64,000 nt of DNA from Candidatus Gastranaerophilales bacterium (lineage in GTDB: Bacteria; Cyanobacteriota; Vampirovibrionia; Gastranaerophilales; Gastranaerophilaceae), in contig CALVAO010000009.1 in the NCBI GenBank assembly GCA_944325515.1, positions 25,936-89,935 of the forward strand, in the 5' to 3' direction. Shown here piece after piece: positions 50,641 through 59,104 of this stretch (position 1 is its first letter; each line of letters starts with the position of its first letter). A program made the translations under genes and the position numbers. Under the pieces are notes generated by a model, which saw only the letters and a program-made list of their open reading frames with translations, did not search any database and had not been told where the DNA came from.

Positions 50641-52470
50641 ATGAAAATTTCCGCCATTGGGAATACCCCGGCTTTTGGGCGAAAACCAAATTCAAAAGAG
50701 ATGGAGATTTACACATCATCTCTTAATCAAGGACTACAGATTTTAGGCAAACAGGTTGATTTAATTTTGCATAACGCATCCGCACCGGCAGTAAAAAATG
50801 AAAATACCGGTATCGGTTCTTTATTTTCCAGAACAACTGCTTCCAAACTTATACCATTCTTAAAGGAACATGCATTTTCTCATATTCAGCAGGAGCCTAA
50901 TAACTTGAGACAGGCTATGGATAATTCTCCTTACGCACCGGAGGCAGATACAAAAAATATTTTTATGATACCGCTGGAAAAGCTTGCTTCTAATGAATAC
51001 GGCTATATTCTTTCCAGAGAAACATTCAATAAAATTATAAAGAACAATCCGGATCCTGTCCGAGTAGATTACGATTATGTAAGAAAAAATTACGATATAG
51101 CATTAAAGGAAGCTTTCAATAATTCAAAAGAAAATGAAAAATTAAACACTGAATTTTTGAAATTTAAAAAGTTAAACGAAGGTGTGTATGAACAAAGTGC
51201 TATATATCGTATCCTTTGTAAAGAAAATAACAATAAAAACTGGCAGGACTGGAAAGGTATTGATAAAGAACTTTATACAGATACAAATTCTCAAGAAGCT
51301 AAATCAAGAATAGCAGAGTTAAAAGAAAAACACAAAGAAGAATATGACTTATACCTTTTTGAACAAATGATACTGGAGAAAGAAAACCAAAAATCCAATA
51401 AACTGTCAAAAAAAACAGGAATAAGTATTATAGGAGATTCTCCCGTTGCTTCTTCTGCAGTGGAGGAATGGGTTAATCAGAAATTATTTCTGAAAGATAA
51501 AGCTCTTGGCTGTCCGCCGGATTTTTTCTCTCTGGAAGGTCAAAGATGGGGATTTAAATATTATGATCCGGATAAGATTTTTAACAAAGACGGTACATTA
51601 GGTGAAGCCGGTAAAATTATGCAAAAAAAATATGAGAATTATTTTGCAAGCTTCCCTGGCGGAGTTCGCATAGACCACATAATAGGGCTTATCGATCCTT
51701 TTATTTATACAGTAAGTGAAAAAATGACACCTCAAAATTCCGGCAGAATTTATACAAATTCTGCGAGCAAATATCGTAAAGATGGGTATAGTTCATATGC
51801 AGATATTATGTCAAAAATTATTCTGCCAGCTGCGAAAAAATACGGATTGGACAAGTCCTCCATCATTTGCGAAGATTTAGGCGAAGTAACAAATCCTGTA
51901 AAATGGGTTATGAAAAAACTCGGACTTGGCGGAATAAGTGTAACACAATTCGGCTACAGAGGCGGTACTGCTCCAGAAGCAAATACCATTATGATAGGCT
52001 CTCATGACAACAAATCTTTTCTTGAATATGTTGATGATTTGTTTAAAAATTATAAATCCGAAGAATTTTTGAATAAAACAAAGTATCTGGCTTTTGATAC
52101 AGTTCCTAAAGGAACCAGCAGAGTTGAAATAAGAAACATATATAAATCTTTGAGAGAAGACAAATTAAAGTTTATTAATGCAAGTTTCACAGAGCTATTT
52201 GCAAGTCCTGCAAAGCGGGTTCAAATATTCTTTACGGATTTATTTGGAATCGCAAAAACATACAATCGTCCGGGTACAACGGAAGGCAACTGGTCATTAA
52301 GGCTCGGTGAAGATTTTGAAAAGGATTATTATACAGCCGTTTCAAAAGGCATTGCTCCGAATTTTCCAAAAGCAATCGCTGAAGCTCTAAGGCATAGAGG
52401 GCTGGATAAGGGTAATGAAGATTTGATGAAGAATTTAGAGAATTCTGCAAAAATTCTGCAAGAAAAATAA
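50641..52470 (+). CDS. Atypical GH77 4-alpha-glucanotransferase
   Basis: 609 residues, about 100 more than usual MalQ. The N-terminus (MKISAIGNTPAFGRKPNSKE) carries the AFGRK-type tag seen on lineage-specific proteins here. The GH77 catalytic residues are in place: nucleophile Asp345 in RIDHIIGL, acid/base Glu411 in IICEDLGEV, and Asp456 in IGSHDNKSF. Many otherwise conserved segments are replaced, such as the N-terminal Q-x-LPLGPTG loop region, while a helical insert (about 145-260) interrupts the barrel. It is predicted to disproportionate alpha-1,4-glucans, though altered specificity or regulation is likely. Confidence 0.85.
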   Translation: MKISAIGNTPAFGRKPNSKEMEIYTSSLNQGLQILGKQVDLILHNASAPAVKNENTGIGSLFSRTTASKLIPFLKEHAFSHIQQEPNNLRQAMDNSPYAPEADTKNIFMIPLEKLASNEYGYILSRETFNKIIKNNPDPVRVDYDYVRKNYDIALKEAFNNSKENEKLNTEFLKFKKLNEGVYEQSAIYRILCKENNNKNWQDWKGIDKELYTDTNSQEAKSRIAELKEKHKEEYDLYLFEQMILEKENQKSNKLSKKTGISIIGDSPVASSAVEEWVNQKLFLKDKALGCPPDFFSLEGQRWGFKYYDPDKIFNKDGTLGEAGKIMQKKYENYFASFPGGVRIDHIIGLIDPFIYTVSEKMTPQNSGRIYTNSASKYRKDGYSSYADIMSKIILPAAKKYGLDKSSIICEDLGEVTNPVKWVMKKLGLGGISVTQFGYRGGTAPEANTIMIGSHDNKSFLEYVDDLFKNYKSEEFLNKTKYLAFDTVPKGTSRVEIRNIYKSLREDKLKFINASFTELFASPAKRVQIFFTDLFGIAKTYNRPGTTEGNWSLRLGEDFEKDYYTAVSKGIAPNFPKAIAEALRHRGLDKGNEDLMKNLENSAKILQEK

Positions 52471-52483
52471 AAATAAGATTTTT

Positions 52484-53323
52484 CTAATTTAATTCCGCCG
52501 TAAAAACATATTCTGCAGAACCGGTTAAGAAGACATCTTTGTTTGTATGGACTTTATTGCCTGCCCAGTCAATTTTTACAATTCCTCCTGGGAGCTTAAC
52601 CTGTACCGAATTTTTAAGGCAGCCCTTTAGTATGCCGGCTACTACGGCAGCACAAGCACCGGTTCCGCAGGCTAATGTTATGCCGCATCCGCGTTCCCAA
52701 ACACAAAGTTCTATTTTGTCTGTTGATGAAATTCGTATAAACTCAACATTTGTTTTTTCCGGAAATTCTGCACTTGTTTCTATCAAAGGACCGTATTTTT
52801 TTGCAAGTTCCATTAGGTTTTCTTCCGGTGATACAAAAATAACAAAATGCGGATTACCCATAGAAATTGCATTACCTTCAAATATTATATTACTCACAGC
52901 TATTTTGTAATTAAGATTATCTGCCGGCAAAAATGGAATTTTTTCCGGCTCTAAAATCGGTCGTGACATGTTAACCCGAACATTGCCATCATCCATAATT
53001 TTAGGCGTCATTATTCCTGCAAGAGTTTTGACAGTAAATTCATTCGTTTTAACAAGTTTTTTATCATATACGTATTTAGCAAAACACCGCATTCCGTTAC
53101 CACACATCTGCGCTGTGGAGCCGTCTGAATTATAGAAAAACCATCCGATATCAGCGTCTTGAGTATTGGTATTCGGTATAATAAGCCCGTCTGCACCTAT
53201 TCCAAAGTGCCTGTCACAAAGTTTCTTTGCAGCTTCCGGCATTTCAAGATTTAATTTCAAAAACGCATCGTAATCCAGTATTACAAAATCATTTCCGCAT
53301 CCTTGCATCTTTGTGACTTTCAT
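52484..53323 (-). CDS. dapF: Diaminopimelate epimerase
   Basis: Interconverts LL- and meso-diaminopimelate for peptidoglycan and lysine. Two catalytic Cys in symmetrical motifs: QMCGNGMRCFAKY (about residue 73) and LACGTGACAAV (about 218). N-terminal KMQGCGNDFVILDYD. 279 residues, normal. It ends 13 bp from the convergent GH77 gene. The meso-DAP product fits the didermic wall genes elsewhere in the window. Confidence 0.95.
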   Translation of the reverse strand: MKVTKMQGCGNDFVILDYDAFLKLNLEMPEAAKKLCDRHFGIGADGLIIPNTNTQDADIGWFFYNSDGSTAQMCGNGMRCFAKYVYDKKLVKTNEFTVKTLAGIMTPKIMDDGNVRVNMSRPILEPEKIPFLPADNLNYKIAVSNIIFEGNAISMGNPHFVIFVSPEENLMELAKKYGPLIETSAEFPEKTNVEFIRISSTDKIELCVWERGCGITLACGTGACAAVVAGILKGCLKNSVQVKLPGGIVKIDWAGNKVHTNKDVFLTGSAEYVFTAELN

Positions 53324-53657
53324 TCTGCCTCCAAATTATTAGTTTATCTAAAGTATTATCCCAAAATAGAATTACTATAAATTATATACAGGAATTAATT
53401 TTATAGCAATAATTTATTTGAATTGAAACTGGCTCTATTTTTCATATGTTTGTATTGTAAAGTAAGCTCCATCATGCTACTAAGCCGGATTCATCCTTTC
53501 TTATAATGAAAAATAACCTGAATAACGCTTCAAAGAAATTTCTAATTATTTCAGAACAAAAAAAAACATTATAATAAAAGTTATTTTACAAAATTATTTA
53601 CAAATATTTAAATTAAATGTTAAAATTAACCTGTAGAGAGTATGCTGTTGAGTACTA
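53324..53657 (+). promoter_or_regulatory. Intergenic region with a promoter candidate
   Basis: 334 bp without a convincing gene. TTTACA, 17 bp, TTAAAA (53597-53625) precedes the metzincin gene by about 30 bp. Elsewhere the sequence is AT-rich and holds only a 22-codon ORF (near 53506) without a ribosome binding site. Confidence 0.4.
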
Positions 53658-55121
53658 ATGACTAAATTCAAATTGATTTTTTATTCTATACTGCTGGTTA
53701 TTTTATCAGCAGCAGTTTATTTCAGATTAAATACCGGAGATATCTATGCTCATATCGGTAATTATTACTATAAATGTAATAATATACCTAAGGCGCAGAT
53801 GTTTTATGAAAAATCCTTCTATATGGGGAATGAAAACACTGCTTTAAGGGAAACTTATGTCAATTCAATTATAAATTCCCCTCTCACCGTAGAATCGCAG
53901 GAAAAACTTGTTAAAATAGCTAAAGGGAATATTAATGACAGAGCCTCTGAAAAATCAAAATTCTTTTTGTATGATTTAAAACGCGAAGTACATCGAAAAT
54001 ACAAATATAATTATATAAAGCAGGCGCCTTACAACCAAAAAATCGTTAGATGGAATAAAATGCCTGTAACTTACTGCTATAAAAATGTCAGTTCAGCACC
54101 GCAAGATTATATAAAAGAAATTGACAACGCTTTCGCAGAATGGGAAAAAAATGGTCCGATTCTTTTTTCCAAAATTGATAATCCTAAAGATGCAAATATT
54201 TTGATTAATTTCGTCGGAAATAAGGCTGAAGATATTGAATTTGGGAAAAAATATATTGTTGCCTATACAGTTCCTTTAATAAATTTAAATAAATTGGAAA
54301 AAATGGAAATCACTTTTTATCTAAAAAATCCGGACGGAACAGCTTTTAGTTCAAACCAGATTTACAATACAGCATTACACGAAATATTTCATGCACTTGG
54401 ATTTATGGGGCACAGTTTTGATGATGAAAATATAATGTATCTGGCAAAAGATAATAATACTCTTTTAAATGATTCCAGAGCTGAACTTACTGAAGCTGAT
54501 ATTACTACATTAAGACTTTTATACAAAATAAAACCTGATATCACAAACAGCAATGAGCTGGAAAGTGAATATACCCCGTATCTGGTTCTTGGAGATGACA
54601 ATGAAGTCAACTCTTCTAAAATAAAGGAAGCAAAAAATTACATATGGCAGGCGCCGACATTACCCGGAGGGTACATTGATTTAGCAGAAAGCTATGCTGC
54701 ACAGAAAAACTATCCGGCAGCCGTAAAAAATCTGGAAAAGGCGCTGACACTTGCAGATACTGATGATATAAAATACATTATTTATTACAACCTTGCTGTA
54801 TCATATTTTTATATCAACCATTTAGAAATGGCACTTGATTATACAAATAAAGCCATGGAAATTCAAAATACAGGAGAACTGCATTTTCTTCTTGCAGAAA
54901 TTTATACTTCTCAAGGTGAAGATACACTGGCAATAAAAGAATACAAATATTTAACAGCACAAGCTCCGGACAATATGGATTATGTAATAAATCTTGCAAA
55001 CATTTATTTAAAAAAACACAGATACCTTGACGCAAGAAAAGTGTTAAAGAATTTTATAAAGAACAATCCTAAAGAGCGCAAAAATAAACGTCTTGCAGGG
55101 TATGGAATATTGTTATTTTAA
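53658..55121 (+). CDS. Matrixin-like metalloprotease with TPR repeats
   Basis: 487 residues with an uncleaved or signal-type hydrophobic N-terminus (about 5-23). A TPR-like helical segment (about 30-115) precedes the metzincin domain (about 130-300). The zinc motif reads HEIFHALGFMGHS (241-253), with all three His and the Glu, and the Met-turn NIMYL. A C-terminal TPR array (about 330-475) follows. The 12-residue spacing variant (HExxHxxGxxGH) differs from classic matrixins by one residue. It is the active-looking paralogue of the 408-residue protein at 5732. Periplasmic or surface proteolysis is likely. Confidence 0.8.
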   Translation: MTKFKLIFYSILLVILSAAVYFRLNTGDIYAHIGNYYYKCNNIPKAQMFYEKSFYMGNENTALRETYVNSIINSPLTVESQEKLVKIAKGNINDRASEKSKFFLYDLKREVHRKYKYNYIKQAPYNQKIVRWNKMPVTYCYKNVSSAPQDYIKEIDNAFAEWEKNGPILFSKIDNPKDANILINFVGNKAEDIEFGKKYIVAYTVPLINLNKLEKMEITFYLKNPDGTAFSSNQIYNTALHEIFHALGFMGHSFDDENIMYLAKDNNTLLNDSRAELTEADITTLRLLYKIKPDITNSNELESEYTPYLVLGDDNEVNSSKIKEAKNYIWQAPTLPGGYIDLAESYAAQKNYPAAVKNLEKALTLADTDDIKYIIYYNLAVSYFYINHLEMALDYTNKAMEIQNTGELHFLLAEIYTSQGEDTLAIKEYKYLTAQAPDNMDYVINLANIYLKKHRYLDARKVLKNFIKNNPKERKNKRLAGYGILLF

Positions 55122-55144
55122 TTGTTTTATGCTATTTTAGAAAC

Positions 55145-55360
55145 ATGAAAATCACTCCGCTCAAATCAAATCAGTATATTACACCCAAAACAACAGGTTA
55201 TGCAGCCACTGCCGGTTTAGTTTTATCTGTCTGGAGCGGAGCAAGCAAAAACAAATCTTTTCGCAAAAAACATAAACCTATTGCATATATTACGGCGTTG
55301 CTTACAGCTGTTCATATAGGTTTAATTGAATATTATCACTACAAATACAAAAAAATGTAA
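55145..55360 (+). CDS. Small membrane protein
   Basis: 71 residues. MKITPLKSNQYITPKTTGYA precedes one hydrophobic segment (about 20-33), a basic loop KNKSFRKKHKP and a second hydrophobic segment (about 47-60). The N-terminus is similar in flavour to the short MKI-type starts of other lineage-specific proteins. Unknown function. A terminator overlaps its stop. Confidence 0.55.
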   Translation: MKITPLKSNQYITPKTTGYAATAGLVLSVWSGASKNKSFRKKHKPIAYITALLTAVHIGLIEYYHYKYKKM

Positions 55361-55401
55361 CAATATACACTTATTATCTTCAAGCATTGTTACATTTTTT
55401 T
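55349..55401 (+). terminator. Rho-independent terminator
   Basis: ATGTAACAAT and ATTGTTACAT form a 10-bp stem with a long loop, followed by TTTTTTT. The loop is 20+ nt, so efficiency is uncertain. Confidence 0.65.
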
Positions 55402-55434
55402 ATTCTTTATAATACAATTAAACTGAGGTGAAAG

Positions 55435-56115
55435 ATGTTTAACGAAATTAAAACACATGAAATTACAGTTGACATTGTTATTCTAACGATGAAAGATGAT
55501 GCCCTGCAGGTGCTTCTTGTTAAACGAAATAATGAACCCTTTAAAGATAAATGGGCAATTCCCGGTGGATATGTAAGAATGTCAGAAAATCTCGACGAAG
55601 CAGCAATGCGTGTTCTTAAAGAAAAGACAAACGTTGACAATATTTATCTGGAACAATTATATACATTTGGTGATCCTCTAAGACACCCCGTTTCAAGAGT
55701 TATAACCTGTGCATATTTTGCTTTAATAAGAGCTGAAGACTTTAATGTTGTTACAACACCGGATCTGGCATGGCATAAAGTATTTGACCTGCCGCCTCTG
55801 GCATTCGACCACAAAGAAATTATTGAATACTCGCTGAAACGTACAAGAGAACGGCTTGAGATGTGTCCTGTAGCGTATCAGCTTTTAAACGAAAAGTTTA
55901 CGCTTACTGAAATGCAAAAAGCTTATGAAATGATTATGCAAAAGAAACTAGATAAGCGTAATTTTAGAAAAAAAGTTATTACAACAGAAGGCTTAAGAGA
56001 ACTTAACGAGTTTTCTAAATCATCTTCAAAACGTCCCGCCAGATTATACACATTTGATAATATCAAATTGAATTCTAAACGGGCGCATTTTATTAAAAAG
56101 GAGACTAAATGCTAA
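55435..56115 (+). CDS. NrtR-like Nudix/winged-helix protein
   Basis: 226 residues. The N-terminal Nudix-like domain (about 8-140) contains DKWAIPGGYVRMSENLDEAA, then MRVLKEKTNV. The REUxEE core is degenerate, as in NrtR repressors, which bind ADP-ribose or related NAD derivatives without hydrolysing them. The C-terminal half (about 155-226: FTLTEMQKAYEMIMQKKLDK, RNFRKKV) is a winged-helix typical of that family. It probably regulates NAD metabolism; no nad genes are adjacent. The gene overlaps secG by 7 bp. Confidence 0.85.
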   Translation: MFNEIKTHEITVDIVILTMKDDALQVLLVKRNNEPFKDKWAIPGGYVRMSENLDEAAMRVLKEKTNVDNIYLEQLYTFGDPLRHPVSRVITCAYFALIRAEDFNVVTTPDLAWHKVFDLPPLAFDHKEIIEYSLKRTRERLEMCPVAYQLLNEKFTLTEMQKAYEMIMQKKLDKRNFRKKVITTEGLRELNEFSKSSSKRPARLYTFDNIKLNSKRAHFIKKETKC

Positions 56116-56333
56116 CATTTATTTGGACTATACAAGTTTTATCATCTTTATTATTAATTGTTTTAATCCTTATGCATTCGCCAAAAGGTGATGGAATTGC
56201 AGGAATCGGAAATGCCGCCCAGATGTTTTCTTCACAAAAAAGTGCAGAAAAAGGGTTGAATAAACTAACCGGCATTGTAGCGTTAGTTTTTATAATATGT
56301 GTATTTCTTCTTGGATTTGGCATTGTAAAATAG
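56109..56333 (+). CDS. secG: Preprotein translocase subunit SecG
   Basis: 74 residues: two transmembrane helices (about 1-20 and 52-72) and the conserved loop LMHSPKGDGIAGIGNAAQMF with the family's GDG. Part of the SecYEG channel. It overlaps the NrtR-like gene upstream and touches the tcdA start downstream, so it is read from a three-gene operon. Confidence 0.92.
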   Translation: MLTFIWTIQVLSSLLLIVLILMHSPKGDGIAGIGNAAQMFSSQKSAEKGLNKLTGIVALVFIICVFLLGFGIVK

Positions 56334-57068
56334 ATGAAAGAAATTTTTTCAAGGAATATTATGTACTGGGGAGATGAGGCTCAAGACAGGATATCATCTT
56401 CTCATTGTGCTGTATTTGGACTTGGCGGTGTGGGCGGCTACTGTGCAGAGGCTCTTGCAAGAAGCGGAGTCGGAGAATTAACCATCATTGATTTTGATAA
56501 AGTATCAAAATCAAACATAAACCGTCAAATAGTAGCACTAAATTCAACTATTGATATGTATAAGACCGATTTATTTGAAACCAGAATTAAAGACATCAAT
56601 CCGGATATAAGACTCAATGTTATATGCGACTTTTACACCAATGAATTTAATTTTGATAATATAGATTATGTTTGCGATGCCATAGACACTATGAGGTCAA
56701 AAATAAGTCTGCTCGCAGCCTGCTATGAAAAAAAAATTCCGGTAATTTCTTCAATGGGAGCTGGTAACAGAATCGACCCGACAAAGCTGTATGTTTCAGA
56801 TATCTCAGAAATTCATAACAAAAAAGCTCCATTTGTTTCAAATATTTTATACCAGCTTCACAAACTCGGGATTACAAACGGTATAAAAGTTGTAGCAAGT
56901 GATGAAAAACCTTTTGTGCAGGCAAAAATTTCTGAAACAGAAACCATAAATACGCTAAACGGGGAACAAATACAGTTTAATAAAATAATTCCGTCATCTA
57001 CACCTTTTGTAGCGTCCTGTGCAGGAATTTTTATGGCATATGAAGCTGTAAAAGATTTAATAAATTAA
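56334..57068 (+). CDS. tcdA: tRNA threonylcarbamoyladenosine dehydratase (TcdA)
   Basis: Cyclises t6A to ct6A at tRNA position 37. An E1-like ThiF/MoeB fold with AVFGLGGVGGYCAEAL (ATP-binding glycine loop), DFDKVSKSNINRQ and SSMGAGNRIDPTKLYVSDIS. Compared with MoeB and ThiF, no CxxC zinc pair is seen, as expected for TcdA. 244 residues. tsaD, which makes the substrate t6A, is also present in this window (18983-20011). Confidence 0.9.
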   Translation: MKEIFSRNIMYWGDEAQDRISSSHCAVFGLGGVGGYCAEALARSGVGELTIIDFDKVSKSNINRQIVALNSTIDMYKTDLFETRIKDINPDIRLNVICDFYTNEFNFDNIDYVCDAIDTMRSKISLLAACYEKKIPVISSMGAGNRIDPTKLYVSDISEIHNKKAPFVSNILYQLHKLGITNGIKVVASDEKPFVQAKISETETINTLNGEQIQFNKIIPSSTPFVASCAGIFMAYEAVKDLIN

Positions 57069-58504
57069 GCTTCCGTTATTTTTGATATAATGAGTTTACT
57101 AAGCTTAAAATTATATTCATCTAATTCATCTTCATCCATTGAATTTATTTTCTTTATAATTTCATTTACCTGCTTTCCGCTGATATTTAATAAGTCCGAA
57201 ATATCATAAGCAGCTTTCCATCTGTCATTAGCATCTGAATAATCAAGCTTTTGAGTTTTAAAATAATTCAAAAGTTTTTCTATGCTGTTCTGTGTCAATC
57301 CGCACTGCTTTTCTAAAAGACATATAATTGCACTTTGTTTTGAATACCGGGATTTTGCAGCATATTCTTTAGCTCTCTGTTTTTCTTGAATTGCTTCTAA
57401 ATTTTTTAAAGCAAGATGAAAATCAATAACTAAATCTGTTTTATAATTATAAAGCTCCGGAGAGTTCAAAACAGAACTTGTTACTTTATATTGATTTATA
57501 TCCTTACCGTTACTAAACAAATCTAAAATACTGCTATATTTATTCTTATAAGCATCTTCTTTCATTGCAAAGTAGAGATTTTCTTGTGTTTGCAAATCTA
57601 TGTTATAGCCGTCCAAAATCTCCATAAAAACAGTTTTATCCCGTCTGGAAATTTCTTCATTTCTATCAAGCGGATTAAGCTTAGGGATATACCCGTCGTC
57701 CGCCATAATCCTTTCTATAATTTCTGAAGAAATCAATATATTGTCATAATCACTAAGTCCGAACTCATCTGTAATTATACCGGCAAGATAAGCGACGATA
57801 GCATCAGACTCATCATAATTGCGAAACTGTTTAAGCGAAATTACCTTGTTGTCCTTCAAGCAGGTATCTATAATTTCTCTTAATTTCTTTTTATCGTCAT
57901 TATCAAGCTCAAAAGTTGTACTTAGTGCATTTATCAATCTTTCATCATTATCTTTTTCCATTTTTATATATCGTTTTATATTTTCTCCTAACATGACTTC
58001 CTCTGCTTTTTTTATTTGTGCAGTTTCTTTGAAATCATTTATTTCCGGAAAATAATTTTCTCCGGCTTCACATCGCTCTATTACCATATCCATAATAAAA
58101 GAAAGTCTGTCTTCAGCATCATCTGCATTATCATCATTGAAATCCATTGCGGCGCGCAGTTTTTCAGCCAAATCTACCTGCTCCGGAATATAATTCTTAC
58201 CTGCCAGCTCATCCATAGATTTAAAATCATTATCACTTAAAAATTCAGACAAAGTCTGCTTAAGCTTATCCAGATACTCTGCCGACAGTCCGAATGATGC
58301 TGCTAATGTACTTAAAAACAATAAATCCTTTTTATTAATATTAAACAATCTGCCTTTGAAATTTATCTGACTTTGTCCGAGAGCAGCATTCCTCATCAAA
58401 TCCTGTTCAAGCTTTTGTGAATTAGTAGTATAGGATTTTGTGTTTGGTTCAGTAATATTATATGCTCTAAAACTCAGACTTTTAATCATTTCAACTTTAT
58501 TCAT
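57065..58504 (-). CDS. Unknown large helical protein with FRAYN/FKGR N-terminus
   Basis: 479 residues from the ATG at 58504 (GGAG 11 nt upstream; an upstream GTG start lacks one). The N-terminus has MNKVEMIKSLSFRAYN and then QSQINFKGRLFN (about residues 45-56). The rest is a series of acidic helices (about 60-475) with no recognised domain. It overlaps tcdA by 4 bp at the 3' end on the opposite strand. The GGCA/TACTTT promoter precedes it. Function unknown; similar in style to the 588-, 616- and 302-residue proteins. Confidence 0.6.
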   Translation of the reverse strand: MNKVEMIKSLSFRAYNITEPNTKSYTTNSQKLEQDLMRNAALGQSQINFKGRLFNINKKDLLFLSTLAASFGLSAEYLDKLKQTLSEFLSDNDFKSMDELAGKNYIPEQVDLAEKLRAAMDFNDDNADDAEDRLSFIMDMVIERCEAGENYFPEINDFKETAQIKKAEEVMLGENIKRYIKMEKDNDERLINALSTTFELDNDDKKKLREIIDTCLKDNKVISLKQFRNYDESDAIVAYLAGIITDEFGLSDYDNILISSEIIERIMADDGYIPKLNPLDRNEEISRRDKTVFMEILDGYNIDLQTQENLYFAMKEDAYKNKYSSILDLFSNGKDINQYKVTSSVLNSPELYNYKTDLVIDFHLALKNLEAIQEKQRAKEYAAKSRYSKQSAIICLLEKQCGLTQNSIEKLLNYFKTQKLDYSDANDRWKAAYDISDLLNISGKQVNEIIKKINSMDEDELDEYNFKLSKLIISKITEA

Positions 58505-58542
58505 GCAAATTTTCTCCACACACTTTTGTTACATATTAATAT

Positions 58543-58571
58543 AAAGTATATTAGCCTCAAAAAATTGCCTT
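58543..58571 (-). promoter_or_regulatory. GGCA/TACTTT-type promoter
   Basis: Minus strand: AAGGCA, 17 bp, TACTTT, then ATATTAATATG. TTAACA is about 15 bp upstream. Same arrangement as 10588 and 13903. Confidence 0.6.
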
Positions 58572-58642
58572 ATTTTTTAAATAATGTTAAGATACTTATA
58601 TTAAAATCCGAAAATCGGGCGAATGGAGGTAAGCAGAATTAT

Positions 58643-59059
58643 ATGTACACAATAAAAGAAGTATCTGAAAAAATGGATGTTTCGGAGCATACTCTGAGAT
58701 TTTGGGCTAAAAGCGGTTTTTTCCCGTTTATTACAAGAAACAAAAATAATATCAGACAATTTTCAGAACAAGACCTGGAATGGGTAAGAATTGTTAAATG
58801 TCTCCGCGCTGTAGGTACGGAAAATAAATTAATAAAACGTTATGTTGATTTATGCATCATAGGAGATTCAACTATTAATGAGCGTTATGAAATAATCAAA
58901 CAGACAAAAGCTAAAGCTTATCAACAGATGGAAAATTTGAGAAAACAAATGGATATGCTTGATTATAAAGAAAATTATTATCAGAATCTTATCAAAAATA
59001 ATCTTAATGACAGCTGGAACCCAATGAATAAAAGCAAGCCGACCGAATGTGCAGTATAG
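58643..59059 (+). CDS. MerR-family transcriptional regulator
   Basis: 138 residues. The N-terminal winged-helix (MYTIKEVSEKMDVSEHTLRF, then WAKSGFFP and QFSEQDLEWVRIVKCLRAVG) is MerR type. A coiled coil follows (about 85-125: IIKQTKAKAYQQMENLRKQM). There is no metal-binding Cys. The GGAGG is 13 nt from the ATG, a little far, but no other start fits the domain. Its target is unknown. Confidence 0.88.
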   Translation: MYTIKEVSEKMDVSEHTLRFWAKSGFFPFITRNKNNIRQFSEQDLEWVRIVKCLRAVGTENKLIKRYVDLCIIGDSTINERYEIIKQTKAKAYQQMENLRKQMDMLDYKENYYQNLIKNNLNDSWNPMNKSKPTECAV

Positions 59060-59104
59060 AAATTCTATACTGTCAGCCGGATTTTACGGATTTCATTTTC
59101 ATTA

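Noticed and set aside
53506..53574. A 22-codon ORF in the gap before the metzincin gene
   Set aside because: No ribosome binding site, Asn/Lys-rich composition expected by chance in AT-rich DNA.
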